DNA from: DASZMJ01 sp035551935
GTDB lineage: Bacteria > Planctomycetota > Planctomycetia > Isosphaerales > Isosphaeraceae
Assembly (NCBI GenBank): GCA_035551935.1
Contig: DASZMJ010000186.1
Span: 3,035-67,034 of the forward strand
Length of the DNA: 64,000 nucleotides
Direction of reading: 5' to 3'
Shown piece by piece: positions 16,365-25,022 of this stretch. Position numbers and translations under genes: made by a program. The first letter of the stretch is position 1. Every line of letters begins with the position of its first letter. The notes below the pieces were generated by a model. It saw only the letters and a list, made by a program, of their open reading frames with translations. It was not told the origin of the DNA and made no database searches.

Positions 16365-17011
16365 GGGCGGGCGAGCTCCTGGGGTGCGTCGGCGAGGGCC
16401 GCGGCCCTCGCCGAGGGTTCGAGCCGGGCGACGAAGTGGAGCGAGCGGCCGAAGACCCAGTCGGCCGGCCTCGGGTAGAGGCCCAGGTCGTCGCGCCAGG
16501 CGACGACCGACAGGCCCAACGCCGCGAACGCCTCGTGCCAGCGCCGCCGCGGCCAGTAATTGTGAGGGAGGGCGACGCCGTGCCGGGCGTTGCCGACGTC
16601 GTCCATGAACCGGAGCGTCGGGCCCGCGAGCAGGCCGTCTCGGGTGTGGTCCTTCAACACGACCGCCCGCCGCGCCACGCGGGCGGCCTCGCGGAGCAAG
16701 ACCGTCGGGTCGTCGGTGTGGTGCAGCACGTCGACGAACAGGACGACGTCGACGCCCCCGTCGGCCTCGGGGATCGTCCGGCCGTCGAACGGGGCGACCG
16801 GCACGTGCGTCCCGGGCCGCACGAGCACGTCGATGCCGCGCACGTCGAGGTCCGGCCGGCGGTCGAGCAGCAGGCGCGCCAGCAGGCCGTCGCCGCAGCC
16901 GACGTCGAGGACCGACGCCCCCGCCGGCACCAGGGCGGCCAGGTGCTCGCAGAGCACCCGAACCCGGCGGCCGTGGACGTGGCGGTCGTGGACGCGGTCG
17001 ATGAGGCCCAT
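16361..17011 (-). CDS. Class I SAM-dependent methyltransferase
   Basis: 216 residues. Motif I is SVLDVGCGDGLLARLL near residue 39, followed by 'VRGIDVLVRPGTHVPVAPFDG', motif II 'VDVVLFVDVLHHTDDP' and 'EAARVARRAVVLKDH'. This is a Methyltransf_11/Methyltransf_25-type small-molecule methyltransferase. It differs from the next methyltransferase throughout, so this is not a tandem duplication. Start and stop overlap neighbours (TGATG with the GT2 gene, GTGA with the next), showing a tightly coupled operon. The substrate is unknown; a lipid-linked sugar is plausible from context. Confidence 0.85.
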   Translation of the reverse strand: MGLIDRVHDRHVHGRRVRVLCEHLAALVPAGASVLDVGCGDGLLARLLLDRRPDLDVRGIDVLVRPGTHVPVAPFDGRTIPEADGGVDVVLFVDVLHHTDDPTVLLREAARVARRAVVLKDHTRDGLLAGPTLRFMDDVGNARHGVALPHNYWPRRRWHEAFAALGLSVVAWRDDLGLYPRPADWVFGRSLHFVARLEPSARAAALADAPQELARP

Positions 17012-18261
17012 CAGCCGATCACCTCCGCCGCCGTCGCCCGGTGCCGGCGGTCGCCGTCGCGTTGCGCCGGCGCCTCGGCCTCCTGGTACTTCCAGAGGGC
17101 GACGACCTTCATCAGGACCTTCGTCACCAGCGCCTGGACGGCCAGCAACAGGCCGAACATCGCGACCATCACCCGCGACCAGTGCAGCGTGATGTGCCCG
17201 GTCGTGACGAACTCGACGATCCCCGGCCACAAGAGCGCCAGCGCCCCGAGCACGATCGTGCCGACGAAGACGGCCAGCGCGCCGCGGTCGAAGAGGTGCG
17301 CGGCCAGGGCCGTCCAGAACGAGTCGCCGTCGCGACGCCGCGGCCCCAGGGCCGCCATCCGCTGCGAGAGCACCGCGGCGCAGAGCAGCAGGAACCCCGC
17401 CGAGCCCAGCAGCGAGCAGGTCAGGAACCGGTAGATCATCCACTCGAGGACCCGGCGGTGCTGGAGGTAGTACTCCAGCGGGTACATCGCCAGCAGGAGC
17501 CCGACCAGCAGGCAGGCCGTGAAGCCCATCAGGAAGAGCCGCTCGGGCCGGTAGCAGAGCACCCCCTCGAGGATCGCCCGCAGGAACCGCACGCCGTCGC
17601 CCAGGACGCTCAGTTTGCTCTCGCCGATCCGCTCCTCGTAGTGCATCGGCACCTCGACGACCCGCAGGCCCCCCAGCAGGGCCCGCGCGCTCATCGACGG
17701 CGTGAAGTGCATGCGGTCGGGCAGCGGATAGAGCATCGGCAGCGCGGCGCGGCGGATGACGCGCATGCCGCTGGCCGTGTCGGTGACCTTCCGCCCGCAG
17801 AGCAGGCCCAGCAGGAGCGCGTAGAGCCGGTTGCCCAGCTTGCGCACCGCCGGCATCTTCGACGACGGCCCGAGCCGCGAGCCGAGCACCACGTCGGCGC
17901 CGTCCTCGACGGCCACCCGGCACATCTCGGCGAAGTAGCGCGGGTCGCACGTGCCGTCGGCGTCGAGGAAGCCGACGAGCGACCCGCGGCCGCGGCGGAA
18001 GCCCTCCTTGATCGCGGCGCCGTAGCCGCGGTTCTGCTCGAAGACGATCACCTCGACCCCCTCGAACCCGCGCGCGATCTCGGCGGTGCGGTCGGTCGAG
18101 CCGTCGCTGACGACGATGACCTCGACGTCGTCGAGGTCGGCCGCCCGCTTGATCTCGTCGCGGGCGTCGAGGCAGCGCCGGACCGTCCCGGCGATGGCCT
18201 CCTCCTCGTTGAGGGCCGGGATGACGATCGTCAGCGTCCCGGGCCGGGCCTCATAACCCAT
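17011..18261 (-). CDS. Polyprenyl-phosphate glycosyltransferase, GT2 (DPM1-like) with membrane domain
   Basis: 416 residues. The GT2 catalytic domain occupies residues 1-230: TIVIPALNEEEAI (nucleotide binding), VIVVSDGSTDRT, VGFLDADGTCDP (the metal-binding DxD) and 'MHYEERIGESKLS', the last characteristic of DPM1/DPMS-like enzymes that transfer a sugar to polyprenyl phosphate. Four to five membrane segments follow (for example LFLMGFTACLLVGLLLAMYP), a length longer than simple DPM1 and like GtrB/ArnC-type proteins. It would make a lipid-linked sugar donor on the inner face of the membrane. It is the first gene of the coupled four-gene operon, and the large membrane protein at its end could use the product. 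Confidence 0.88.
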   Translation of the reverse strand: MGYEARPGTLTIVIPALNEEEAIAGTVRRCLDARDEIKRAADLDDVEVIVVSDGSTDRTAEIARGFEGVEVIVFEQNRGYGAAIKEGFRRGRGSLVGFLDADGTCDPRYFAEMCRVAVEDGADVVLGSRLGPSSKMPAVRKLGNRLYALLLGLLCGRKVTDTASGMRVIRRAALPMLYPLPDRMHFTPSMSARALLGGLRVVEVPMHYEERIGESKLSVLGDGVRFLRAILEGVLCYRPERLFLMGFTACLLVGLLLAMYPLEYYLQHRRVLEWMIYRFLTCSLLGSAGFLLLCAAVLSQRMAALGPRRRDGDSFWTALAAHLFDRGALAVFVGTIVLGALALLWPGIVEFVTTGHITLHWSRVMVAMFGLLLAVQALVTKVLMKVVALWKYQEAEAPAQRDGDRRHRATAAEVIG

Positions 18262-18616
18262 CGCTTTCGTCTCCGTTCGGGGTGTCGGTCGCGGGCTGCT
18301 CGCGCGGCGGTGACGGAAAGGGGCGACCCGCTCGAGGAGGGGACGGAGCGGCGGGCGTCACGAGCGGGCCGGGAGGGCGCTTCCAGGAATCGACATCTCT
18401 AGGCCCGCGCTTTCAGCCACACATCCTACCAAACTCCCCGGCCCGTTTCCAAGGCCCGAGGCCCGACGGCGCCGCCCCGGAGCAACGCGGCGCCCCCCTC
18501 TTCCCTCGGCGACCGCGACCCGATATCCTGGTTCCTTTCGCCATGCGATCGCCCCGGTCGCGACGCAACAGAAGGCTAGGACCGAACCGAGGCCGGGACG
18601 CGAGGAGTTTTCCGCG
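18262..18616. other. Divergent intergenic region between the GT2 operon and rplU
   Basis: 355 bases that must contain the promoters for both directions. No ORF looks real. There is no close promoter match, and the only structure I see is a generally purine-rich leader (CGAGGAGTTTTCCGCG) in front of rplU that supplies its ribosome-binding site. Confidence 0.5.
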
Positions 18617-18931
18617 ATGTATGCCATCTTCGAGGACGGGAGCCACCAGTACCGCGTCGCCGAGGGGGACCTCGTGACCCTCGACCGCCGCGACGGCGAG
18701 ACCGGCGCCGAGGTCACCTTCGACAAGGTCCTGCTCGTCGCCGGCACCGACGGCGCCACCATCGGCACCCCCATGGTCGCCGGCGCCCGCGTCGTCGGCA
18801 CGATCGTCCGCCAGTTCCGCGACCGCAAGATCATCATCCAGAAGTTCCGTCGTCGTAAGAACATGCGTCGCCGTCGCGGCCACCGCCAGCCGTACACGAC
18901 GGTCCGCATCACCGGCGTCGTCGCCGGCTGA
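18617..18931 (+). CDS. rplU: Ribosomal protein L21
   Basis: 104 residues, full length for bacterial L21. It begins MYAIFEDGSHQYRVAEGD and ends with the conserved basic region 'KIIIQKFRRRKNMRRRRGH' followed by RQPYTTVRITGV, which contacts 23S rRNA in domain-adjacent parts of the 50S subunit. The ribosome-binding site is AGGAGT, 9 bases before the ATG. In most bacteria rpmA (L27) follows; here a terminator hairpin follows at once and nrdJ comes next, so rplU is transcribed alone. Confidence 0.97.
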   Translation: MYAIFEDGSHQYRVAEGDLVTLDRRDGETGAEVTFDKVLLVAGTDGATIGTPMVAGARVVGTIVRQFRDRKIIIQKFRRRKNMRRRRGHRQPYTTVRITGVVAG

Positions 18932-19404
18932 ACCCGCCGCGATCGGCCGCCGAATCCCGCAGGGACCGCCCCGCGCCCGCCCGGGCCCGGGGCGGTCCCC
19001 GTCGTTTTGGCCTGCGCCTTGCCCGCATGTCCCCCGGCGCCCGCCCGGCGTCCTTGCGCCGGTCGCCGAGATGGCACATCGCGTATTCTCGCCACGATCA
19101 CTCAATCTTCCCATTTTCTGCATCCTCCTCATTCTCTCGAAAGCGCGGTACAATAGCGTTTGGCTACACCGTGAGCGGTTGATGAAGCCCGTCCCCGCCG
19201 TCTCGACATAAATATTTGCCACGTCAAAACTAAAGGCGCGGACGGGCGGCCGGCCCCGGGGACATCGACGAGGAATCCGGCGAGTCCGAATCTACCGTCT
19301 GAACAGAAAGACAATCTGATCGGATGGATAGTTTTTCGCTTGACCGGCGCACGGGGTTGTGGCACAAGAGGCGCAGGGAATCAGGTCCAACCGGAGCGAA
19401 GGTC
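18932..19404. other. rplU-nrdJ intergenic region
   Basis: Besides the terminator at 18962-19008 this stretch has unusually AT-rich parts for the window, for example 19085-19160 and 19200-19235. A TACAAT at 19149-19154 could be a -10 box with a poor -35 upstream. No B12-box or NrdR-box is evident. An ATG at 19324 opens the nrdJ frame early but the coding match begins later. Confidence 0.5.
18962..19008 (+). terminator. Rho-independent terminator after rplU
   Basis: GGGACCGCCCCG (18962-18973) pairs with CGGGGCGGTCCC (18988-18999), a 12-bp stem whose spacer can form further G-C pairs, followed by CGTCGTTTT. It is 30 bases after the rplU stop. Confidence 0.8.
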
Positions 19405-22400
19405 ATGGGCACGGTCAGCGAGCGGGCGGTCTCGGAGGGCACCCGGACGAACAGGACGGCGACGGCCCGCCAGGGGATGACGGTGCCGCGGGTCTTCAGC
19501 ACCGAGGGGGTCAGCCCGTACGACCAGGTGGACTGGGACCTGCGGACGGCCGCCATCAAGGACGAGCGGGGTCGGGTCATCTTCGAGCAGACCGACTGCG
19601 AGGTCCCCAGCGCCTGGAGCCAGCTCGCGACGAACGTCGTGGCGAGCAAGTACTTCTACGGCGAGAACGGCACCCTCGAGCGCGAGCGGAGCGTCCGGCA
19701 GCTCATCGACCGCGTGACGCGGACGATCGCCGACTGGGGCCGCGAGGACGGCTACTTCGCCACCCCCGAGGACGCCGAGCGGTTCCACGACGAGTTGACG
19801 GTGCTCTGCCTCCAGCAGTACGGCTCGTTCAACTCGCCGGTCTGGTTCAACGTCGGCCTGTATCACCGCTACGGCATCGAGGGGCCGGCCAACAACTGGC
19901 GCTGGGACGAGGAGACTCGCGCCGTCGTCCGCGCCGAGAGCGCGTACAAGTTCCCGCAAGGGTCGGCCTGCTTCATCCAGAGCGTCAGCGACGACATGGA
20001 GAGCATCATGAACCTCGCCAAGAGCGAGGCGATGCTCTTCAAGTTCGGCTCGGGCACCGGCACGGATCTCTCGAGCCTGCGCTCCAGCCGCGAGAAGCTC
20101 TCCGGCGGCGGCCGTCCCAGCGGCCCGGTCAGCTTCATGCGGGTCTACGACGCCGTCGCCAGCGTCGTCAAATCCGGCGGCAAGACGCGACGCGCGGCGA
20201 AGATGCAAACGTTAAAGGTGTGGCATCCCGACATCCTCGAGTTCATCGAGTGCAAGGCCAAGGAGGAGCGCAAGGCCCAGACGCTCATCCGCGCCGGCTA
20301 TGAGGCGAACTTCAACGGCGAAGCGTACAGCTCGGTGATGTTCCAGAACGCGAACCTCTCGGTCCGCGTCACCGACGCCTTCCTCCGCGCCGCCGAGTCG
20401 GCCGCCGACTGGACGACCCGCACCGTCACCACCGGCCGCCCCTCGAATACGTATCCCGCCGCGCTCTTGCTCGACAAGATCGCCGACGGCACCTGGCTCT
20501 GCGGCGACCCCGGCGTCCAGTACGAGGACACGATCCAGCGCTGGCACACTTGCCCGAACACCGCGCCCATCAATTCATCCAATCCCTGCTCCGAGTACAT
20601 GTTCATCGACGATTCTGCATGTAATTTGGCGTCGCTGAATCTGATGAAGTTCCGCCGCGACGACGGCACGTTCGACGCGGCGCGGTTCCGGGCGGCGTGC
20701 CGGGTGTACATCACGGCACAGGAGATCCTGGTCGACCACGGCAGCTACCCGACGGAGAGGATCGCGGCCAACAGCCACAAGTTCCGGCCGTTGGGGCTGG
20801 GCTTCGCCAACCTCGGCAGCCTGATCATGGCGGCGGGCAGGCCGTACGACTCGGACGAGGGCCGCGCGCTGGCCGGGGCGATCACGGCGATCATGCACGG
20901 CCAGGCGTACCTGACCAGCGCCGAGCTGGCGGCGAACCTCGGGCCGTTCGACGGCTTCGCCTTGAACCGCGAGCCGATGCTCCGCGTCATGGAGATGCAC
21001 CGCGACGCCGTCGAGGCGATCGACCCGAGCGGCGCGCCCGACCTCCTGGCCGAGGCCCGCGCCACCTGGGACGAGTGCCTCGACGCCGGCCGCCGCCACG
21101 GCTACCGCAACAGCCAGGTCACCGTCATCGCGCCGACCGGGACGATCGCCTTCATGATGGACTGCGACACGACCGGCATCGAGCCGGACATCGCCCTGGT
21201 CAAGTACAAGCAACTGGCCGGCGGCGGCATGCTCAAGATCGTCAACCGGACGGTGCCGATGGCGCTGCGGACGCTCGGCTACGACGAGCCGACGATCCGC
21301 GGCGTGCTCGACTCCATCGACACCCGCGACACGATCGAGGGGGCGCCGGGGCTGGCCGAGGAGCACCTGCCGGTCTTCGACTGCGCCTTCACGCCGATGG
21401 GCGGCACGCGGAGCATCCACTACCGCGGCCACCTGAAGATGATGGCCGCGGCGCAGCCGTTCCTCAGCGGGGCGATCTCGAAGACCGTCAACATGCCCCG
21501 CGAGGCGACCGTCGCCGACATCCGCGACGCCTACCTCGAGGGCTGGCGGCTGGGCCTGAAGGCCCTGGCCATCTACCGCGACGGCTCCAAGGAGAGCCAG
21601 CCGGTGAGCACCACGACCGAGGACAAGGAGAAAGAGAAGGAGAAGCTCGCCGCCGCGTCCCCCTTGCCGGCGCCCGAGGCCGCCGAGTCGCCCGCCCCCG
21701 CCGCGCCGATCGCCGTCGAGCCGGCCCCGGCGCCGAGCCCGGTCTCCGCCGCGGCCCCGGCCAAGCCGCAGCCGAGGCGCGAGCGGCTGCCGGACACGCG
21801 GCGGAGCATGACGCACAAGTTCGACATCCAGGGGCACGAGGGCTACATCACCGTCGGCTTCTTCCCCGACGGCCGACCCGGCGAGGTCTTCGTGACGATG
21901 GCCAAGGAGGGCTCGACCGTCGGCGGCCTGATGGACGTCGTCGGCACGCTCGTGTCGATGGGCTTGCAGTACGGCGTGCCGCTGGAGGTCTTCGTCAACA
22001 AGTTCGCCCACAGCCGGTTCGAGCCGGCCGGCTTCACCCGCAACCCCGACATCCCGATCGCCAAGAGCATCACCGACTACATCTTCCGCTGGCTCGGCAT
22101 GGAGTTCCTGCCCGGCTACCGCGAGGCCAACTCCCCCCGCCGCGAGCCCGCCGACGAGCCCGCGCCGGTGGTCGTGTCGCCCGTCGTCAAGGTCAACGGC
22201 CACCGCACCGCCACGATGGCCGACCTCGACCACGCCGAGGCCCTCCACCACCACGCCCCCTCCGGGTCGCCCGACGCCGCCCGGCAGGAGCAGTTCGCCC
22301 ACTTCCAGAGCGACGCCCCCGCCTGCGATAATTGTGGCGCCCTGACCGTCCGCTGCGGCACCTGCTACCGCTGCTTCAACTGCGGCAACAGCATGGGGTG

Positions 22401-22407
22401 CTCTTGA
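19405..22407 (+). CDS. nrdJ: Vitamin B12-dependent (class II) ribonucleoside-diphosphate reductase
   Basis: 1000 residues from the ATG at 19405 (GGAGCGAAGG upstream); the frame is open 27 codons further to an ATG at 19324. Residues 1-750 are the class II reductase: 'QYGSFNSPVWFNVGLYH', 'GSACFIQSVSDDMESI', the NPCSE loop with the catalytic Cys in 'INSSNPCSEYMFIDD', and 'VTVIAPTGTIAFMMDCDTTG'. A charged then Pro/Ala-rich linker (KEKEKEKLAAASPLP...) separates this from a TSCPD-type domain beginning 'MTHKFDIQGHEGYITVGFF', and the protein ends in a four-Cys zinc ribbon, CDNCG...CGTCYRCFNCGNSMGCS, that carries the redox-active thiols. It makes deoxyribonucleotides without oxygen, using adenosylcobalamin. 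It stands alone, with no nrdR or nrdAB nearby. Confidence 0.95.
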   Translation: MGTVSERAVSEGTRTNRTATARQGMTVPRVFSTEGVSPYDQVDWDLRTAAIKDERGRVIFEQTDCEVPSAWSQLATNVVASKYFYGENGTLERERSVRQLIDRVTRTIADWGREDGYFATPEDAERFHDELTVLCLQQYGSFNSPVWFNVGLYHRYGIEGPANNWRWDEETRAVVRAESAYKFPQGSACFIQSVSDDMESIMNLAKSEAMLFKFGSGTGTDLSSLRSSREKLSGGGRPSGPVSFMRVYDAVASVVKSGGKTRRAAKMQTLKVWHPDILEFIECKAKEERKAQTLIRAGYEANFNGEAYSSVMFQNANLSVRVTDAFLRAAESAADWTTRTVTTGRPSNTYPAALLLDKIADGTWLCGDPGVQYEDTIQRWHTCPNTAPINSSNPCSEYMFIDDSACNLASLNLMKFRRDDGTFDAARFRAACRVYITAQEILVDHGSYPTERIAANSHKFRPLGLGFANLGSLIMAAGRPYDSDEGRALAGAITAIMHGQAYLTSAELAANLGPFDGFALNREPMLRVMEMHRDAVEAIDPSGAPDLLAEARATWDECLDAGRRHGYRNSQVTVIAPTGTIAFMMDCDTTGIEPDIALVKYKQLAGGGMLKIVNRTVPMALRTLGYDEPTIRGVLDSIDTRDTIEGAPGLAEEHLPVFDCAFTPMGGTRSIHYRGHLKMMAAAQPFLSGAISKTVNMPREATVADIRDAYLEGWRLGLKALAIYRDGSKESQPVSTTTEDKEKEKEKLAAASPLPAPEAAESPAPAAPIAVEPAPAPSPVSAAAPAKPQPRRERLPDTRRSMTHKFDIQGHEGYITVGFFPDGRPGEVFVTMAKEGSTVGGLMDVVGTLVSMGLQYGVPLEVFVNKFAHSRFEPAGFTRNPDIPIAKSITDYIFRWLGMEFLPGYREANSPRREPADEPAPVVVSPVVKVNGHRTATMADLDHAEALHHHAPSGSPDAARQEQFAHFQSDAPACDNCGALTVRCGTCYRCFNCGNSMGCS

Positions 22408-22514
22408 GCAATTCTCGGTTCGACGGCACGCCGCGCGAATTCACGGCCGGAGATCACCCGGTGAAGGACGTACGGCGTGCCGTATTTTCACATGATTATG
22501 AAAGGAGGTTTTTT

Positions 22515-22961
22515 ATGTCGAAACTGACGATCATTGCTGGGCTTCCGGGGTCCGGAAAGTCACACTTAGTGCGTGAGCTGCACGAATCGACGTCGGGATC
22601 GCGTGTTGAAGATTATATGAAGGAGTCGAAGGATAACTCATCACGAATGGTCCATAGCCAGCATTTCGAGAAGCTGATCGAGGATCTCAGCAAAGGCTTG
22701 GATTGTGTCATAGCCGACATCGTGTTCTGCGAAGCCGCGAGGCGGGAAGAGATTGAGTCGGCCGTGAAGGAGAAAGTCCGGGACGTTGAGATCGAGTGGG
22801 TGTACTTTGAAAATGATCCGGTTGCATGTGCAGTGAATGCAACGCGACGTAACATGGAGAAACTAATAAAACAAATCCAACGAATTGACGAGCTTTCCAA
22901 AAAATATGATGTACCTAAAGATATCGGAATCAAACCGGTATTTAAACTTGATAAGCATTGA
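22515..22961 (+). CDS. Small P-loop ATPase/kinase (AAA_33-like)
   Basis: 148 residues. The N-terminus is a Walker A motif, IIAGLPGSGKSHLVREL, and 'CVIADIVFCEAARREEIE' matches the Walker B-like strand of small polynucleotide or metabolite kinases of the AAA_33/KTI12-like group. 'IEWVYFENDPVACAVNATRR' would be the nucleotide-binding lid. The gene has a consensus ribosome-binding site AAAGGAGGT (22501-22509). Its base composition and codon use are strikingly more AT-rich than every neighbour (for example AAACTAATAAAACAAATCCA), which suggests recent transfer. No partner gene is adjacent; the substrate is unknown. A nucleic-acid repair kinase or a toxin-type kinase are both possible. Confidence 0.75.
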   Translation: MSKLTIIAGLPGSGKSHLVRELHESTSGSRVEDYMKESKDNSSRMVHSQHFEKLIEDLSKGLDCVIADIVFCEAARREEIESAVKEKVRDVEIEWVYFENDPVACAVNATRRNMEKLIKQIQRIDELSKKYDVPKDIGIKPVFKLDKH

Positions 22962-23084
22962 CGTCGGTAGAACAATTCAATGTGATAGGCTAGCTCGGAC
23001 CTCTCTGCGAGGTTCCACAGCGTAGACTCGGCCCTGATACGGGCAGGTCTGCCACAGAAGGCGAGGTATCCAAGCGGTTCCACA

Positions 23085-23435
23085 TCAAAGTGGCAGATAT
23101 CGAACCTGGCCCTCCCACTCGCCTTCGATGCTGCAATCGGCAATCAGCAGAATGTCGTCGATCGCCTGTCCGATGGCGGCGGATCGGGCTACTTCAAAGA
23201 CGCCTGGCATCGGGTCGCCCGCGACGACACGTTCGTAGGCATACCGGGTGATCGTCGCGACATCGTGCGTCAGGAGAACGCGACCCTCGCGGGCGGCCCA
23301 GGCGAGGACTGCTGGATCATCGGCACCGGAGAGGTCCACGTCCTGGATTCGGACGATGTCGAGGTCAGGTCGCCGAAGCCTGAGCCCACGTAGAATATTG
23401 CCGTTGAAGTTCTCGTCGGCGGCGAAGCGGATCAT
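23085..23435 (-). CDS. DUF5615 PIN-like protein, probable toxin
   Basis: 116 residues. It opens with MIRFAADENFNGNILRGL, where the early Asp-Glu-Asn is the hallmark of DUF5615 (Mut7-C/PIN-like) proteins, and has 'DIVRIQDVDLSGADDPAVLAWA' and 'GRVLLTHDVATI', which supply further acidic residues of the PIN-like nuclease site. The start overlaps the stop of the DUF433 gene (ATGA). DUF433-DUF5615 pairs are taken to be toxin-antitoxin modules, with this protein as the RNase-like toxin. The assignment to a specific target is not possible. Confidence 0.85.
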   Translation of the reverse strand: MIRFAADENFNGNILRGLRLRRPDLDIVRIQDVDLSGADDPAVLAWAAREGRVLLTHDVATITRYAYERVVAGDPMPGVFEVARSAAIGQAIDDILLIADCSIEGEWEGQVRYLPL

Positions 23436-23767
23436 CGGTCCGGCTCGGCCCGGCGCGCGAGGAGGCGGTCACGAACGCCTCGGGGGTCAAAGCGGGCCTC
23501 ATTCTCGCGGCGAATGGCCTCCGCGGATTGCCGGCGGCCGAGCAGGTAGCGTTCGACCTGGTCGCGCCGCCGCAGGTAGTGGCCAATGACCGCGTAGACG
23601 TCGCCGAGGTCGAGCGAGGGGTATTGCTGGGCGATCTCCTCGGCGGTCGCGCCTTCGAGGAAGGCGGCGACGACGGTGTCGAGCGTGACCCGGGTGCCGG
23701 CGACGCGGATCACGCCGTCGGCGTCGACGTCGAGCGGGAGAGGGGCGGCCTCGAGCGTGGCGTCCAT
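23432..23767 (-). CDS. DUF433 protein, probable antitoxin
   Basis: 111 residues from the ATG at 23767; an in-frame ATG at 23788 inside the upstream hairpin is an alternative. The DUF433 core is clear: 'LDVDADGVIRVAGTRVTLDT' followed by VVAAFLEGATAEEIAQQYPSL and 'DVYAVIGHYLRRRDQVERYL', a winged/homeodomain-like DNA-binding fold. It precedes and overlaps by four bases a DUF5615 gene, and in such pairs the DUF433 product is thought to neutralise the toxin and repress the operon. The C-terminal Arg-rich part (RDRLLARRAEPDR) is probably the toxin-binding arm. Confidence 0.85.
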   Translation of the reverse strand: MDATLEAAPLPLDVDADGVIRVAGTRVTLDTVVAAFLEGATAEEIAQQYPSLDLGDVYAVIGHYLRRRDQVERYLLGRRQSAEAIRRENEARFDPRGVRDRLLARRAEPDR

Positions 23768-23788
23768 GAGATGGGCCTTGGATCGCAT

Positions 23789-23817
23789 GCCGGGCCCCGT
23801 CCGCGACGGGGCCCGGC
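23789..23817. repeat. Hairpin between the DUF3500 and DUF433 genes
   Basis: GCCGGGCCCCGTC (23789-23801) pairs with GACGGGGCCCGGC (23805-23817), a 13-bp stem with a 3-base loop. On the minus strand it follows the DUF3500 stop, but the T-run is before rather than after the stem, so it is not a standard intrinsic terminator. It might instead shape expression of the DUF433 gene. Confidence 0.6.
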
Positions 23818-23829
23818 GGGAAAAACAGG

Positions 23830-24816
23830 TCAGGCCTGCTGCTTGGCGACGTTGACGTAGGCGTGGACGTGGGGGGCGCCGCGGAAGTGCCAGACGAAGG
23901 TCGGGCCTTCGAGGCGCCAGATGTCCCACTCATGGTCCTTGCCGACGTCGTCCGACTCGTAGAAGGCCATGTGGAGGGCGTCGAGGCCGCCGCCGTCCTT
24001 GAGCACGGCGAGGGCTTCGTTCACGTCGGCCTCGCGGTAGGGGGCGAGGATGACCTTCATGACCGACTCGACCAGCTCCTTCTGGTCCTTCGACATCTCG
24101 CCGATGGCCAGGCCGGGGAAGTGGCCCGACTGCCCTTGGAGCTCGACGGCGTCCTCCTTGGGGGCCTTGGGCAGCAGGGCGCGCTCGCGCTGCTTGCCGT
24201 CGAGGGCCGTGAAGACCTCGTTGGCCTTCTTCGTCTGGTAGTAGAAGACGTTGCCCGGGAGGCCCTTCTCCGAGTCGCCGGCGCCGTGGCCGTAGATGAT
24301 CGGGCCGCCGAAGGCGGCGCCCTCGACGCTGTCGCCGTCGGCGCGGATGGTCAGGTGCCGGCCGGTCATCTCCCACTCGAACTTGTTGGTGCCCGGCTCG
24401 CCGAAGAGGGCGACGTGGTAGGTGCCGAAGCCCCCCTGGTCCTCCTCCATCTGCTTGAGGAACCGCTCGTAGCCGTCGGGGCTGGTGACGCCCTTGAAGA
24501 TGTCGCGGATGAGCGCCTGCTGCTCCTTGGTGAAGTCGTCCTCGATCGTGGCCTTGGTGATGGCCCAGTTGGCGTTGATCCGGCGGCGGAGCTTGTGGTC
24601 GAACGGGAAGCAGATGGCCTGGCGCTGCGCGTCGGAGAGCGACTTGTACAGGCGTGCGGCGGCGGTCTCGGCCGGCGACGACGGGCTGGGCCGGTCGTCG
24701 CCGGCCAGGGCCAGTCGCGTCGGTCCCAGGGGCGCCGCGGCGGCCAGCGCCGTCGCGCCGACCGCCTTGACGAACTCGCGGCGGGAGACGGCCGGGATTT
24801 CTCGTTGCTCGGCCAT
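23830..24816 (-). CDS. DUF3500 domain protein, Tat-exported
   Basis: 328 residues from the ATG at 24816 (GGAGGAAG upstream). A twin-arginine signal (VSRREFVKAVGATALAAAAP) heads the protein. DUF3500 is marked by 'SLSDAQRQAICFPFDH', 'RINANWAITKATIEDDFTKE' and near the C-terminus 'LEGPTFVWHFRGAPHVHAYV', which holds the conserved WHFRGAPHVH. Members are exported proteins of unknown activity, common in planctomycetes and related bacteria. Full length for the family. It is probably monocistronic. Confidence 0.85.
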   Translation of the reverse strand: MAEQREIPAVSRREFVKAVGATALAAAAPLGPTRLALAGDDRPSPSSPAETAAARLYKSLSDAQRQAICFPFDHKLRRRINANWAITKATIEDDFTKEQQALIRDIFKGVTSPDGYERFLKQMEEDQGGFGTYHVALFGEPGTNKFEWEMTGRHLTIRADGDSVEGAAFGGPIIYGHGAGDSEKGLPGNVFYYQTKKANEVFTALDGKQRERALLPKAPKEDAVELQGQSGHFPGLAIGEMSKDQKELVESVMKVILAPYREADVNEALAVLKDGGGLDALHMAFYESDDVGKDHEWDIWRLEGPTFVWHFRGAPHVHAYVNVAKQQA

Positions 24817-25022
24817 GTCGGCTTCCTCCTGTGGGCGGCCTTTCGATCGGGAGAGGGGCGTCGCCGTCCGAACGGGACGCCCGGCCTCGACCCCAAGGCT
24901 AAATCGCCCCGCGACGGCCGTCAACCGGGTCCGGGCCGCCGGGGCGCAAACGGACGGCGGCGGCCCATCGCATCGGGGGATGGGCCGCCGCCGTCGGGCG
25001 GCTCGGTCGGGGGTCGACGCGC

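Noticed and set aside
18932..19323. Gene for ribosomal protein L27 (rpmA) after rplU
   Set aside because: Expected from the usual rplU-rpmA order, but no frame has the L27 sequence; a terminator follows rplU instead.
19200..19404. Possible adenosylcobalamin riboswitch before nrdJ
   Set aside because: The gene needs B12, so a riboswitch was considered, but I do not see the B12-box sequence (AGCCAGGAGACCTGCC-like) or a surrounding set of stems. The stretch GAATCCGGCGAGTCCGAATC is only a weak match. No NrdR boxes either.
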